A stretch of DNA of 64,000 nt from Christensenella sp. UBA6880. Lineage in GTDB: Bacteria; Bacillota; Clostridia; Christensenellales; CAG-917. The stretch covers positions 1 to 64,000 of the forward strand of contig DKCG01000023.1 of assembly GCA_002449145.1 (NCBI GenBank), read 5' to 3'. The translations under genes and the position numbers were made by a program. The notes below the pieces were generated by a model. That model saw only the letters and a list, made by a program, of their open reading frames with translations. It did no database searches and was not told where the DNA came from. Below, piece by piece: positions 1-9,110 of the stretch (its first letter is position 1; each line of letters begins with the position of its first letter).

Positions 1-19
1 TAGGCTGGTGGATTTTTAT

Positions 20-95
20 TGGAGCTAGTGGCCGGATTCGGACCGGCGACCTGCTGATTACGAATCAGCTGCTCTACCTGCTGAGCCACACTAGC
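20..95 (-). tRNA. tRNA-Thr(CGT)
   Basis: On the minus strand the sequence folds as a complete 76-nt tRNA. The 7-bp acceptor stem is GCTAGTG (95-89) with CACTAGC (30-24). The anticodon stem GCTGA/TCAGC encloses the loop TTCGTAA, so the anticodon is CGT (threonine). The T-arm reads GGTCCGAATCC, the discriminator base is T, and CCA is encoded (22-20). Confidence 0.95.
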
Positions 96-115
96 AAATT
101 CAAATTGCTTTTTGG

Positions 116-144
116 ATTATAACAAACTTCAAATGAAAATGCAA
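116..144 (-). promoter_or_regulatory. sigma-A promoter of tRNA-Thr
   Basis: Minus strand TTGCAT (144-139), 17-bp spacer, TATAAT (121-116). Transcription would begin about 14 nt before the mature tRNA 5' end. The tRNA-Glu promoter at 18006-18034 has the same TTGCAT-N17 layout. Confidence 0.7.
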
Positions 145-501
145 TCTATTTTTCGCATTATATCAAAAATTCTTCGTTATAATTGATTCTCATGTTCGCG
201 AAAACTGCATTGCCACGTTCATATATCCGTTTCGTAACTTTGATAAGACTATGTGCAATTCTCATTTGTTCTTTTTTCAAATCTCGGTCTGCTTGTGCCG
301 TCGATATGCCGTTTCCGTATAATCCACATAAAAGGGCGCAGACGCTTTATGCGCGCGCTTATAGTATACTTATATACTTTATTATTCATTATAATCAATA
401 TAATATCCGCAAAAATAGGCGGGGCGCGAGATAGGCGATTCGCCGTTGAAAAAGATAAATAAAAATAACAAAAAAAATCTAAAAAATTTTTGCTAAAAGT
501 A
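145..501. other. gene-free AT-rich stretch
   Basis: This lies between the divergent tRNA-Thr and the hrcA promoter. It holds only short overlapping reading frames with no ribosome binding site and no recognisable protein. I see no RNA gene here. Confidence 0.6.
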
Positions 502-530
502 TTGACAATTAGCAAAAGAGGACATATACT
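502..530 (+). promoter_or_regulatory. sigma-A promoter of the hrcA operon
   Basis: TTGACA (502-507), 17-bp spacer, TATACT (525-530). It sits directly upstream of the CIRCE operator, so HrcA bound there would cover the start site. An extra inverted repeat, TTTTGCTAA (488-496) and TTAGCAAAA (509-517), brackets the -35 box. Confidence 0.88.
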
Positions 531-531
531 G

Positions 532-558
532 TTAGCAATCAAAGCGAAAGACTGCTAA
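532..558 (+). promoter_or_regulatory. CIRCE operator (HrcA binding site)
   Basis: TTAGCAATC (532-540), 9-nt spacer, GACTGCTAA (550-558). This is the 9-9-9 layout of CIRCE (consensus TTAGCACTC-N9-GAGTGCTAA). The arms are complementary except at one position. It lies between the promoter and the hrcA start codon, as expected for autoregulation of the operon. Confidence 0.93.
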
Positions 559-581
559 AAGTCATAGCGAGGAAAGACGTT

Positions 582-1634
582 ATGAGAAAAGAGTTGACTG
601 AAAGAAAAAAAAGAATACTGCACGCATTGGTTGACCTGTATATATCTACGGGGCAGCCCGTGTCCAGTTCGGATATTCAAAGCAAGTATTTGCCCGAAGT
701 CAGTTCTGCGACCGTGAGGTCGGAACTCAGCGCGCTCGAAGCACTGGGATATATCGGACAACCGCATACATCATCAGGACGTATACCGCTTAAACAAGCA
801 TATAAGTTCTATGTGGAAACCGTCAGTGCTTCCGATAACGACAATATGCTTACCGATCAAGAAACAGCGCGTATCCGCAATAGGTTTATGAGCAAACTCG
901 GCAAGATACAGAATATATCCAAAGAGGCGGCGAGAATAATAAGCGATGCGACAAATTACACATCGTTTGTTGTTAACAAAAACCTGCAAGACGTATTCAT
1001 CGACGAGGTTAAACTCGTGCCGCTTAAAAACGGCAAAGCACTTGTGCTTATCGTTACAAACAGAGGAATGATTACCGACAAGACGATAGACATTCCCGAG
1101 AATGTAAATGCGAAATACGTAGATACGGCAACAAAGGTGCTGAACAAGGTTTTCCGAGGCAGAAACATCAAGGATATGGACAGATTCGACCTTACGGAAA
1201 TCGATGTCGAACTCAAAGGTTTCGAGAGTATTCTCGATGATGTGCTTGACATTCTGCGTGTTTACTTGTCGGAACATAAAGATAAAAACGTTTTCGTCGA
1301 AGGCGCGCTCAAAATGCTCGACTATCCCGAATACAACAACGTCGAGGACGCAAAAAACTTCCTCTCGGTCATATCGGACAAGAAAAATATAGGCACTCTG
1401 CTTGCAGACAATGATAGTTCGATTGAGTTTTCTTTGCGAATAGGAAAGGAAGACAGGGGCGTCGATAAATGCGCAATCGTCACGGCTTCGTACAAAGTGG
1501 GCGACGAGGTGGTCGGCGAGGCGGGCGTTATAGGCCCCGAACGTATGGACTATAAAAAGGTTATCGGCGTGCTCGATTGTATGAAGAAAACAATCGCGAG
1601 CGTGGTGAAAGACAAAAAGAACAACGAGGACTGA
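582..1634 (+). CDS. hrcA: heat-inducible transcription repressor HrcA
   Basis: This 350-residue protein is the usual HrcA length. HrcA binds CIRCE and represses the groE/dnaK heat-shock operons; its folding depends on GroEL. The N-terminal 75 residues form the winged-helix domain (TERKKRILHALVDLYI, then VSSATVRSELSALEALG and the PHTSSGRIP wing motif). The rest is the GAF-like and dimerisation region, ending in GEAGVIGPERMDYKKVIGVL. The ATG at 582 is preceded by GAGGAAAG (569-576). It is the first gene of hrcA-grpE-dnaK-dnaJ, with its own operator 24 nt upstream. The next gene starts 1 nt after the stop, so the two are probably translationally coupled. Confidence 0.97.
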   Translation: MRKELTERKKRILHALVDLYISTGQPVSSSDIQSKYLPEVSSATVRSELSALEALGYIGQPHTSSGRIPLKQAYKFYVETVSASDNDNMLTDQETARIRNRFMSKLGKIQNISKEAARIISDATNYTSFVVNKNLQDVFIDEVKLVPLKNGKALVLIVTNRGMITDKTIDIPENVNAKYVDTATKVLNKVFRGRNIKDMDRFDLTEIDVELKGFESILDDVLDILRVYLSEHKDKNVFVEGALKMLDYPEYNNVEDAKNFLSVISDKKNIGTLLADNDSSIEFSLRIGKEDRGVDKCAIVTASYKVGDEVVGEAGVIGPERMDYKKVIGVLDCMKKTIASVVKDKKNNED

Positions 1635-1635
1635 A

Positions 1636-2232
1636 ATGAAAAACAAAGATAATTACGAAAACACAAACGAAAATAAAGTCGAAAGCCGAAACGACGAGCA
1701 ATCGGAAGCGGAAGTCAAAGAGGACGAGAAAAAGTCCTTCGAGATAGAACGCGAGGGGCTGAGCGACGAGGAGTATATCGCCGCACTCGAAGAAAAACTC
1801 GGACAGGCAATCGCAGAGGCAGAAACCTGCAAAGGTTTGACTCAAAGACTGCAAGCGGATTTCGACAACTATCGCAAGCGCAACAATTCCATTGCCGAAG
1901 ATATGAAGCAACTTGGACAATCCATAGTGATTGAAAAGATGCTTTCCGTGCTTGACAACTGCGACCTCGCAAGGAAGTACGTCAAAGACGAAGCGGCTCT
2001 TACGGGATTCAATATGATGGAAAGTCAGATTCTCGGCGCACTCGGCGGTTTCGGACTCTCCGAAGTGGACGCAATAGACAAAGACTTCGACGCAAAGTTT
2101 ATGAGCGCGGTTGAAAGAGTCAAGGACGAAAAGAAACAAGGCAAGGTGGTCGAAGTGCTTGCAAAAGGATATATGCTCGGAACGAAACTTTTAAGACCGG
2201 CAAGCGTAAAAGTCGGATATTGGGAAGAATAA
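1636..2232 (+). CDS. grpE: nucleotide exchange factor GrpE
   Basis: GrpE (198 residues) releases ADP from DnaK. The first 60 residues are acidic, lysine-rich and probably disordered. Then comes the long dimerising coiled coil ([32 protein letters not shown] is the family signature) and a C-terminal beta domain with [20 protein letters not shown], equivalent to the typical VxQxGYxLxDRVLRPAxV. The ATG lies 1 nt past the hrcA stop, with GAGGAC in the hrcA 3' end as a weak ribosome site. Confidence 0.96.
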   Translation: MKNKDNYENTNENKVESRNDEQSEAEVKEDEKKSFEIEREGLSDEEYIAALEEKLGQAIAEAETCKGLTQRLQADFDNYRKRNNSIAEDMKQLGQSIVIEKMLSVLDNCDLARKYVKDEAALTGFNMMESQILGALGGFGLSEVDAIDKDFDAKFMSAVERVKDEKKQGKVVEVLAKGYMLGTKLLRPASVKVGYWEE

Positions 2233-2366
2233 GCAAAGAGTATAGAAGCAAAACAACAAACAGAAAACAAAAAAATAAGACATTTCCGCAGCAATGCGAA
2301 AACATAAAAAACAAAAATAAGAAAAATTTTTATATTCCCGTTAAAGCGGGAGAAAGGAGAAACAAT

Positions 2367-4208
2367 ATGGGAAAGATTATCGGTATTGACCTTGGCACTA
2401 CAAACTCGTGCGTAGCAGTTATGGAAGGCGGTGAAGCGGTGGTTATCCCCAACGCCGAAGGTATGAGAACGACCCCGTCCGTCGTGGCGTTCACAAAGGA
2501 CGGCGAAAGACTCGTCGGCGAAATCGCTAAACGTCAGGCGGTCGCAAACCCCGAACATACGGTAAGTTCCATCAAGAGAGAGATGGGCTCCGATTACAAA
2601 GTAAAAATCGAAAACAAAGAATATACGCCGCAAGAAATCTCGGCAATGATTTTGACCAAACTCAAAAACGACGCAGAGAAGTATCTCGGCGAAAAGGTTA
2701 CGGAAGCGGTTATCACCGTTCCCGCATACTTCACGGACTCTCAACGTCAAGCAACCAAAGACGCAGGTAAGATTGCGGGCTTGGAAGTGAAACGTATCAT
2801 TAACGAGCCTACGGCGGCGGCACTCGCTTACGGTATCGATAAGGACGAAAATAAGAATCAAAAAGTCCTCATCTTCGACCTTGGCGGCGGTACGTTCGAC
2901 GTTTCTATCCTCGAACTCGGCGACGGCGTATTCGAAGTTCTTGCGACGGCAGGTAACAACCGTTTGGGCGGCGACGACTTCGATAAACGCATTATGGACT
3001 GGATCACCGGCGAATTCAAGAAAGAACACGGCGTTGACCTCACCAAAGACAAGATGGCAATGCAACGTATCAAAGAAGCCGCAGAAAAGGCAAAGATCGA
3101 CTTGTCCGGCGTGACCAAAGCAAAGATCTCGCTTCCGTTCATCGCAATGGAAAACGGCGTGCCTATGCACCTCGATATGGAACTTACCAGAGCAAAATTC
3201 GATTCGCTCACCGAAGATCTCGTCAAGGCAACGCAAGGTCCTATGCAACAGGCACTTAAAGACGCAGGACTCAGTTACAACGACATCGCAAAGGTCATTA
3301 TGGTCGGCGGTTCGACTCGTATCCCCGCGGTTTACGAATCCGTCAAACGCATCACCGGCAAAGACCCGTATAAGGGAATCAACCCTGACGAGTGCGTGGC
3401 TCTCGGTGCGGCAATTCAAGGCGGCGTTCTCGCAGGCGAAGTGAAAGATATGCTCTTGCTCGACGTTACGCCGTTGTCACTCGGCATCGAAACTCTCGGC
3501 GGCGTTTGCACGAAACTCATCGACAGGAACACCACAATTCCTACGAGCAAATCGCAAATATTCAGCACGGCAGCAGACAATCAAACCGCAGTCGACATTC
3601 ACGTTTTGCAAGGCGAAAGACAATTTGCTCGCGACAACAAGACTCTCGGCAGATTCGAACTTGTCGGTATCGCACCCGCACCGCGCGGTGTACCGCAAAT
3701 CGAAGTCACCTTCGACATCGACGCAAACGGTATCGTATCCGTCAAGGCTTGCGATAAGGCAACGGGCAAATCTCAATCCATCACCATCACCGCGTCTTCT
3801 AACCTCACCGAAGCGGACATCGACGCCGCTGTCAAGGACGCAGAGAAGTACGCAGAAGAGGATAAGAAGCGTAGAGCGGTCGTGGACGCAAAGAACAACG
3901 CCGAACAACTTATCTTCGCTGTCGATAAATTCGTAAGCGAAAACGGCGAGAAACTCGAAGAAGCAGACAAGACGCAAGTCACCGAAGCGACGAAGGCCGC
4001 AACCGAAGAACTTGCAAAGGCAGAAAGCGAAGACGACGTGAAAGCGGTTGTCGAGAAATTGACGAAAGTCACCGACCCCATCTTCACGAAGTTCTATCAA
4101 CAAAACCCCGAAGCGGCTGCAGAAGCGGCAAAGCAAGCGGGAATTAATCCCGAAGACTTCCAAGGCGGCGCAAATCCGGACGGCGGCGTAGACGGAACGG
4201 TTGAATGA
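2367..4208 (+). CDS. dnaK: chaperone protein DnaK (Hsp70)
   Basis: A 613-residue Hsp70 with phosphate loop [11 protein letters not shown] (5-15), [17 protein letters not shown], the linker region [14 protein letters not shown], a beta-sandwich peptide-binding domain and a helical lid ending in a Gly/Asn-rich tail. An in-frame ATG at 2220 overlaps grpE, but the start at 2367 fits the family N-terminus and has AAAGGAGAAAC (2354-2364) just before it. A small hairpin TCCCG-TTAAAG-CGGGA lies just before the ribosome site and may protect the 5' end of a processed dnaK mRNA. Works with DnaJ and GrpE from the same operon. Confidence 0.98.
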   Translation: MGKIIGIDLGTTNSCVAVMEGGEAVVIPNAEGMRTTPSVVAFTKDGERLVGEIAKRQAVANPEHTVSSIKREMGSDYKVKIENKEYTPQEISAMILTKLKNDAEKYLGEKVTEAVITVPAYFTDSQRQATKDAGKIAGLEVKRIINEPTAAALAYGIDKDENKNQKVLIFDLGGGTFDVSILELGDGVFEVLATAGNNRLGGDDFDKRIMDWITGEFKKEHGVDLTKDKMAMQRIKEAAEKAKIDLSGVTKAKISLPFIAMENGVPMHLDMELTRAKFDSLTEDLVKATQGPMQQALKDAGLSYNDIAKVIMVGGSTRIPAVYESVKRITGKDPYKGINPDECVALGAAIQGGVLAGEVKDMLLLDVTPLSLGIETLGGVCTKLIDRNTTIPTSKSQIFSTAADNQTAVDIHVLQGERQFARDNKTLGRFELVGIAPAPRGVPQIEVTFDIDANGIVSVKACDKATGKSQSITITASSNLTEADIDAAVKDAEKYAEEDKKRRAVVDAKNNAEQLIFAVDKFVSENGEKLEEADKTQVTEATKAATEELAKAESEDDVKAVVEKLTKVTDPIFTKFYQQNPEAAAEAAKQAGINPEDFQGGANPDGGVDGTVE

Positions 4209-4234
4209 TTAAGACCAAAACAATAACGAATCGA

Positions 4235-4258
4235 GGCGCAACGGGCAACCGTTGCGCC
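4235..4258 (+). other. strong hairpin between dnaK and dnaJ
   Basis: GGCGCAACGG (4235-4244), GCAA loop, CCGTTGCGCC (4249-4258): a perfect 10-bp stem closed by a GNRA tetraloop. No U-tract follows, so it is not a standard terminator. It is more likely to shield the dnaK 3' end from exonucleases or partly attenuate dnaJ. Confidence 0.7.
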
Positions 4259-4371
4259 GAGACGTATAAAAAAGAAACTCGATTTATCGAATGTATTAAA
4301 GTTATCGAGATAACGTGCAAAAAGCACCTAAATACGAATAAAGGCAACCCGATAGGGTTGAAGAATAGATT

Positions 4372-5577
4372 ATGGCAGCAAAAAATTATTACGAAATACT
4401 CGGCGTCGAAAAGACGGCTACGGCAGACGAATTGAAAAACGCCTATCGTAAACTTGCAAAGAAATATCACCCCGATATGTACGTTTCGGCAAGCGAGCAG
4501 GAAAAGAAGGACGCAGAAACGAAGTTTAAGGACGTAAACCACGCCTACGAAGTGCTTTCCGATCCTCAAAAGCGTGCGGCATACGACACTTACGGTGATG
4601 AAAACGGACCGCAGGCCGGTGCGGGTTTCGGCGGTAACGGATTTAGCGGTAGTGGATTTAGCGGTAATGGATTCAACGGATTTAGCGGATTCAGTACAGG
4701 TGGTATGGGCGCAGGCGGATTCGATATGGACGACATTTTCTCGTCAATCTTTTCGGGATTCGGCGGTGGTTCGTCGAGAGCACAACGCGCAAATTCGCCT
4801 CAAAGAGGTCAGGATATTCTTGTCGGCGTTACAATAACGTTCGAGGAAGCGGCATTCGGTACGCAAAAAACCATCAACGTCAAGAGAGTTGAAAACTGCC
4901 CCGACTGCAAAGGTACGGGCGCAAAGGACGGCACGGCGTTCAAGGTTTGTACGCAATGCAACGGCACGGGCAGAGTCACCACTACTCAACGTACGCCGTT
5001 CGGTCAGGTCAGCACGCAAGGCGTTTGTCCAACATGTCACGGCACGGGCAAGATTATCACGGAAAAGTGTCCGACTTGCGGTGGTGTAGGGCGTTTCGAA
5101 AAGGTGCGCGAAGTCAAGGTCAACATTCCTGCCGGTATCGATTCGGGACAAAGAGTCAGATACGACAACGAAGGTCACGCAGGCTCGAACGGCGGTGAAA
5201 AGGGCGGCTTGTACGTCGAAGTCAGAGTCGCGCCGCACAAACTCTTTTCCAGAAACGGGTTCGACGTGTTGCTCGAAGTGCCTATTTCAATCGTGGACGC
5301 AACGCTCGGCACGACTATAAAGGTTCCTACGCTTTACGGCAATAAAGAAATCAAAATCCCCGAAGGTACGCAAAGCGGAACGGTCTTTACGATCAAGGGC
5401 TACGGCATTAAAAAACTCAAAGGCACGGGAAAGGGCGATATGTTCGTCAAGGTTGTCGTTGAAGTTCCCAAGAGTTTGAGTAAGGAACAAAAAGAACTTC
5501 TCAAACAATTCGATCAGGTTTCCGACCAGAAGAAACAATATCCGCTCAAAAAAGCGTACGATGAGAAGGCAAAATAA
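4372..5577 (+). CDS. dnaJ: chaperone protein DnaJ (Hsp40)
   Basis: A 401-residue type I DnaJ that stimulates DnaK ATPase and delivers substrates. The J domain is residues 1-75 with the HPD tripeptide in KKYHPDMYVS. A Gly/Phe/Asn-rich linker with repeated GF(S/N)G units follows. The four zinc CxxCxGxG repeats are present: CPDCKGTG, CTQCNGTG, CPTCHGTG and CPTCGGVG. The C-terminal substrate-binding domains are complete. Separated from dnaK by 163 nt holding the hairpin at 4235. No strong Shine-Dalgarno is visible before the ATG. Confidence 0.97.
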   Translation: MAAKNYYEILGVEKTATADELKNAYRKLAKKYHPDMYVSASEQEKKDAETKFKDVNHAYEVLSDPQKRAAYDTYGDENGPQAGAGFGGNGFSGSGFSGNGFNGFSGFSTGGMGAGGFDMDDIFSSIFSGFGGGSSRAQRANSPQRGQDILVGVTITFEEAAFGTQKTINVKRVENCPDCKGTGAKDGTAFKVCTQCNGTGRVTTTQRTPFGQVSTQGVCPTCHGTGKIITEKCPTCGGVGRFEKVREVKVNIPAGIDSGQRVRYDNEGHAGSNGGEKGGLYVEVRVAPHKLFSRNGFDVLLEVPISIVDATLGTTIKVPTLYGNKEIKIPEGTQSGTVFTIKGYGIKKLKGTGKGDMFVKVVVEVPKSLSKEQKELLKQFDQVSDQKKQYPLKKAYDEKAK

Positions 5578-5591
5578 GATAAATCACACAA

Positions 5592-5612
5592 AAGCGGCAA
5601 TCTAAGCCGCTT
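5592..5612 (+). other. short hairpin between dnaJ and prmA
   Basis: AAGCGGC (5592-5598), 7-nt loop, GCCGCTT (5606-5612), with no U-tract. It may set relative expression inside the operon. Confidence 0.5.
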
Positions 5613-5631
5613 AAATGCGAGAGTATAACGA

Positions 5632-6540
5632 ATGAAATACAAAACTATTACGGTTTTTACAAACCATAACGACGCCGACCTCATCTCGTCAGCAATGTTT
5701 GACGCAGGTGCGGGCGGTGTTTCTATTTTGGACAAACAAGACTTCCTCGACCTCGTAAAAAGCGACGTTATCTGGGACTACGTCGACGAAAGCGTTTTAA
5801 GTCAAAGCGAAGTGGTCAAAGTTTCCACGATGTACGAGCCCACCGACACGGGTTTTCTTGCCGCGCTCGAAGCGAATCTCGAAGAAATGAAGAAAAACGG
5901 CGTGCAATTCGGCGAAATACTGCTTGGCGAAATCGACGCAGCGGATTACGAAAACGAGTGGAAAAAGTACTATAATCCCATAAAAACGAAGAATATAACC
6001 ATAGTTCCCACTTGGATAGAATATAAGGCGAGCAAGGGCGAAAAGATTATGCGCCTTGACCCGGGAATGGCGTTTGGCACGGGTTCGCATGCAACGACGA
6101 AAATGTGCCTCGAACTTATGGACGTCGAGGGCAAAGACGTCATCGACGTGGGGTGCGGAAGCGGCATTTTGGGTATTGCGGCAAAGATTTGCGGCGCAAA
6201 GAGCGTGTATATGTGCGACATCGACGAACAAGCGGTGGAATTTGCAAAGCGTAACGCCGAACTCAACAAAGTTGACGCAACAATAGAGAAAGCCGATTTG
6301 CTCGAAGGCGACCAACAAGCGGATTTTATATTTGCCAACATCACCGCCGACATACTTATGCGCTTTTCAAAGAGCATAGGCAAACATTTGCGCCCAAACG
6401 GAACTATCGTGTTGTCGGGTATAATTGACACGAGACTCGACGAAGTGATACAATGTTATGAGGATGCGGGCTACGAAATCGTCGAACGTATGGCAATGGA
6501 CGACTGGCGCGCGCTCAAACTCAAAAGAAAACAAAATTAA
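5632..6540 (+). CDS. prmA: ribosomal protein L11 methyltransferase
   Basis: A 302-residue class I SAM methyltransferase that trimethylates ribosomal protein L11. The N-terminal substrate-recognition domain covers about residues 1-120. The SAM fold has motif I DVGCGSGILGIAA and the catalytic NITADIL segment, with the preceding DPGMAFGTGSHATT that is diagnostic for PrmA. This order after dnaJ (prmA then rsmE) is common in Bacillota. The ATG follows GAGAG about 12 nt upstream. Confidence 0.96.
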   Translation: MKYKTITVFTNHNDADLISSAMFDAGAGGVSILDKQDFLDLVKSDVIWDYVDESVLSQSEVVKVSTMYEPTDTGFLAALEANLEEMKKNGVQFGEILLGEIDAADYENEWKKYYNPIKTKNITIVPTWIEYKASKGEKIMRLDPGMAFGTGSHATTKMCLELMDVEGKDVIDVGCGSGILGIAAKICGAKSVYMCDIDEQAVEFAKRNAELNKVDATIEKADLLEGDQQADFIFANITADILMRFSKSIGKHLRPNGTIVLSGIIDTRLDEVIQCYEDAGYEIVERMAMDDWRALKLKRKQN

Positions 6541-6552
6541 CCCGATTAGAAT

Positions 6553-7278
6553 ATGGAAATCAGAAGGTTTTTCGTCAATCCGCAAGACGTTTGCGCAAAC
6601 GGTGAAATCGTCGTTTTTGGCGACGAGTTTTTGCATATGACGAAAGTTCTTCGCTACAAAACGGGTTACAAAGCGATTGTGTGCGCAAACGACGGCATAG
6701 AAAGATACTGCACGATAAAGCAAATCGACCGCGACAGAGCGATTTTGTCGGTGGACGATGAGAAAGTGCAGGACAAAAAGAGGGTGCACGTCACGCTGTT
6801 TGCAGGGCTTTTGAAGAACAATAAACTCGATTTTGCAATTCAAAAGGCGGTCGAACTCGGAATAGACGAAGTTTGTCCGTTTCTGTCGAGCAATACGGCG
6901 GAAACCAAGTTCGCAAAGGACAGGGCTGACAAAATCGCGCTCGAAGCCGCAAAACAGTGCGGTTCGGCGTATCTCACCAAAGTTTGCGAACTTTGCGATT
7001 TTCAAGACGTCGTAAAGTCGTTTGGCGACTTCGACAAAGTGCTGTTTGCCTACGAGGACGAGAAGAAAAACCGCATAAAAGATTGCGATTTGAGCGGCAA
7101 AAAGATTGCTTTGATTGTGGGCGCAGAGGGTGGTTTTACCCCCGAAGAAGCGAGAATCGCAAAAGAAGCGGGCGCGCAAATCGTGACGCTCGGCAGACGT
7201 ATTTTGCGTGCGGAAACTGCCTCTATCGTGGCTTCCGCTTTACTTTTGGACACTCTGGGGGAACTTGATTATGAATGA
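6553..7278 (+). CDS. rsmE: 16S rRNA (uracil(1498)-N(3))-methyltransferase RsmE
   Basis: A 241-residue SPOUT-class methyltransferase that modifies U1498 of 16S rRNA. It has an N-terminal PUA-like RNA-binding domain (MEIRRFFVNPQDVC...) and the C-terminal trefoil knot with the SAM-binding signature VGAEGGFTPEEARIAKEAG followed by LGRRILRAETA. It starts 12 nt after prmA and overlaps mtaB by 8 nt, which suggests coupled translation. Confidence 0.96.
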   Translation: MEIRRFFVNPQDVCANGEIVVFGDEFLHMTKVLRYKTGYKAIVCANDGIERYCTIKQIDRDRAILSVDDEKVQDKKRVHVTLFAGLLKNNKLDFAIQKAVELGIDEVCPFLSSNTAETKFAKDRADKIALEAAKQCGSAYLTKVCELCDFQDVVKSFGDFDKVLFAYEDEKKNRIKDCDLSGKKIALIVGAEGGFTPEEARIAKEAGAQIVTLGRRILRAETASIVASALLLDTLGELDYE

Positions 7279-8560
7279 CAAACTTCCCAAAATATCCGTA
7301 TTTACGCTGGGTTGCAAGGTCAATCAGTACGACACGGACGCAATGCTCGCTATTTTCGAGCACTCTGGCTTCGAGATTGCAGAAGGGCTTGAATTTGCCG
7401 ACGTTTACGTCATAAATTCTTGCGCCGTAACCGCCGAAGCAGAGAAAAAATCACGTCAATCGGTGGCGAGAATACTCAAAGTCAATCCCAACGCAAAGAT
7501 TTTCGTGTGCGGTTGCGCTTCACAAAACAATTTTTCGCAATTTGCAAAAAACAACGTTCAATACATATCGGGTAGCGACGGAAAACTCGATTTCGCTCGC
7601 AAAATCGTCTCCGAATTTAAGGGCGAAGAAGAACAGTTCGACAAAATCGTTCCCGATAAGTTCGATATTAGTTCGGTTTTTGAGGATAACGACGGAATCG
7701 TGAATCTTCGCACGCGGCATTTTATCAAGGTTCAGGACGGCTGCAACAACTTTTGCAGTTACTGCTTGATTCCTTACGTCAGAGGCAGAAGCCGCTCGCG
7801 CGCTATCGAGAGTATCGAAAGAGAACTCGACGACGTGCAAAACGTCGCAAAAGAGGTGGTCGTAACGGGCATAAATCTTTCCGCATACGGCAGAGATAAC
7901 GGCTCGTCGCTCACCGAACTTATGAAAATGCTCTCGAAATACGATTTTGCCGTGCGACTCGGCTCGCTCGAAGTCGGCGTTGTGTCAAAAGAGTTTTTGG
8001 ACGCGACGAAGGGCATAAAGAGATTTTGTCCGCATTTTCACTTGTCGTTGCAAAGCGGCGACGACAGAGTGCTTAAAGCGATGAATCGCCACTATACCTG
8101 CGACGAATACTATACGGCAGTGCAACTTATCAGAGAATACTATCCCGACGCGGCGATTACGACGGACATCATCGTCGGTTTTCCGTGCGAAAGGGAAGAG
8201 GAATTTGAAAACTGTGTTGCTTTTGCAAGAAAAGTCGGATTTGCCGATATTCACGTTTTTCCGTATTCGTCGAGAAGGGGAACGGTTGCGGGGCGTATGC
8301 CCACACTTCCGCCCGAAGTGGTGCTCGACCGTCAAAAACGTATGAGCGCAGTCAAGCACGAACTTGTGCGCAACTACCTCAACAAGCAACTCGGTATGCC
8401 AACGAACGTGCTGTTTGAAACTCAAACGCACGGCGTTTGGTGCGGACATTCCCCGAACTACGTCAAAGTATACTCGAAAAACGGCGCGCATAACGAAATC
8501 CGTCTTATCACGCCCACGCACATCTATCTCGACGGCGTTGCAGACGACACCGTAAAATAA
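7271..8560 (+). CDS. mtaB: tRNA (N6-L-threonylcarbamoyladenosine-37-C2)-methylthiotransferase MtaB
   Basis: A 429-residue radical-SAM methylthiotransferase that converts t6A to ms2t6A at tRNA position 37. The N-terminal MTTase domain carries three cluster cysteines (TLGCKVNQYDT, NSCAVTAEAEKK, CGCASQ). The radical SAM core has CNNFCSYCLIPYVRGRSRSR with CxxxCxxC, and GFPCEREEEFE further on. A C-terminal TRAM-like region closes the protein. The GCKVNQYD context favours MtaB over MiaB or RimO. The ATG at 7271 is inside the rsmE end; an earlier in-frame ATG at 7208 lies deep in rsmE and does not match the family. Confidence 0.94.
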   Translation: MNDKLPKISVFTLGCKVNQYDTDAMLAIFEHSGFEIAEGLEFADVYVINSCAVTAEAEKKSRQSVARILKVNPNAKIFVCGCASQNNFSQFAKNNVQYISGSDGKLDFARKIVSEFKGEEEQFDKIVPDKFDISSVFEDNDGIVNLRTRHFIKVQDGCNNFCSYCLIPYVRGRSRSRAIESIERELDDVQNVAKEVVVTGINLSAYGRDNGSSLTELMKMLSKYDFAVRLGSLEVGVVSKEFLDATKGIKRFCPHFHLSLQSGDDRVLKAMNRHYTCDEYYTAVQLIREYYPDAAITTDIIVGFPCEREEEFENCVAFARKVGFADIHVFPYSSRRGTVAGRMPTLPPEVVLDRQKRMSAVKHELVRNYLNKQLGMPTNVLFETQTHGVWCGHSPNYVKVYSKNGAHNEIRLITPTHIYLDGVADDTVK

Positions 8561-8578
8561 AAAAAGGAAGAAATCGAT

Positions 8579-8920
8579 ATGGACAACTGCATTTTCTGCA
8601 AAATCGTAAAAGGCGATATCCCGTCTACGAAAGTCTACGAAGACGACGATATGATTATCATAAAGGACTTGAATCCGCAAGCCCCCGTACATCTTTTGCT
8701 TATCCCCAAAGAGCATTACGCAAACATAATCGAGATGACGGACTCTCAAGCGCAAACCCTCGCAAAATGCCTCAAAAAACTCTCTACGCTCACCGACGAA
8801 TTGGGACTTCAAAACGGTTTCCGTCTCGTATCCAACAAGGGTGAGGACGGTTGCCAGTCGGTCGGACATTTGCATATACATATACTTGGTGGACGAAAAC
8901 TTAGTGATTCGATGTGCTAA
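8579..8920 (+). CDS. HIT family (Hint-type) nucleotide hydrolase
   Basis: A 113-residue histidine-triad protein, the usual length for bacterial Hint, which hydrolyses purine nucleoside phosphoramidates. It begins with CIFCKIVKGDIPSTKVYEDD and ends with the histidine triad in SVGHLHIHILGGRK. GGAAG precedes the ATG. The last residues are odd: after GGRKL, homologues usually end in a short tryptophan/proline tail, but here the tail SDSMC and the stop codon are encoded inside the left arm of palindromic element A (8906-9034). The gene end appears to have been rewritten by that element; the catalytic core is intact. Confidence 0.93.
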   Translation: MDNCIFCKIVKGDIPSTKVYEDDDMIIIKDLNPQAPVHLLLIPKEHYANIIEMTDSQAQTLAKCLKKLSTLTDELGLQNGFRLVSNKGEDGCQSVGHLHIHILGGRKLSDSMC

Positions 8921-9034
8921 ATCGCGCCTAACTTTGTCAGAGGCACTCGCTCGACAACTCATTTACGATTAGTAAATTAGGGTTGCCGATCGAGTGCCTC
9001 TTTCGCGTTATGCATCGATTTAGCGCATCGAATC
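8906..9034. repeat. palindromic 3'-end element, copy A (129 bp)
   Basis: Outer arms 8906-8924 and 9016-9034 are complementary over 18 of 19 positions and carry the hit stop codon. Then come the loop blocks CCTAACTTTGTC and TTTCGCGTTATG, second arms GAGGCACTCG (8940-8949) and CGAGTGCCTC (8991-9000), and a central hairpin CAACTC-ATTTAC (8955-8966) with GTAAAT-TA-GGGTTG (8972-8985). The TA is an unpaired bulge also found at the same place in the other copies. Confidence 0.9.
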
Positions 9035-9054
9035 TTGCAGATTTATATATAATC

Positions 9055-9109
9055 GGGTGTGGGCAGAGCCCACCCAAAATTATTCATTATTAATTATTCA
9101 TTATTAATT
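9055..9109. repeat. GC-hairpin plus AT-tail repeat, copy 1
   Basis: GGGTGTGGGC-AGA-GCCCACCC (hairpin GTGGGC/GCCCAC at 9059-9073) followed by AAAATT and two copies of TATTCATTATTAAT (9081-9108). The same design occurs in reverse orientation at 32660-32704. Function unknown; the form resembles a small non-autonomous mobile repeat. Confidence 0.6.
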
Positions 9110-9110
9110 A

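Noticed and set aside
2025..3419. Long minus-strand reading frame (464 codons) opposite grpE-dnaK
   Set aside because: It is the mirror of highly biased dnaK codons; no ribosome site, no recognisable domain.
8906..9034. Integron attC site
   Set aside because: CCTAAC and GTTA in copies A and G recall attC R boxes, and attC sites also conserve structure over sequence at gene ends. But here 17-19 bp of perfect copy-specific helix lies outside those boxes, the blocks in B and D do not fit RYYYAAC/GTTRRRY, and there is no integrase or cassette array.
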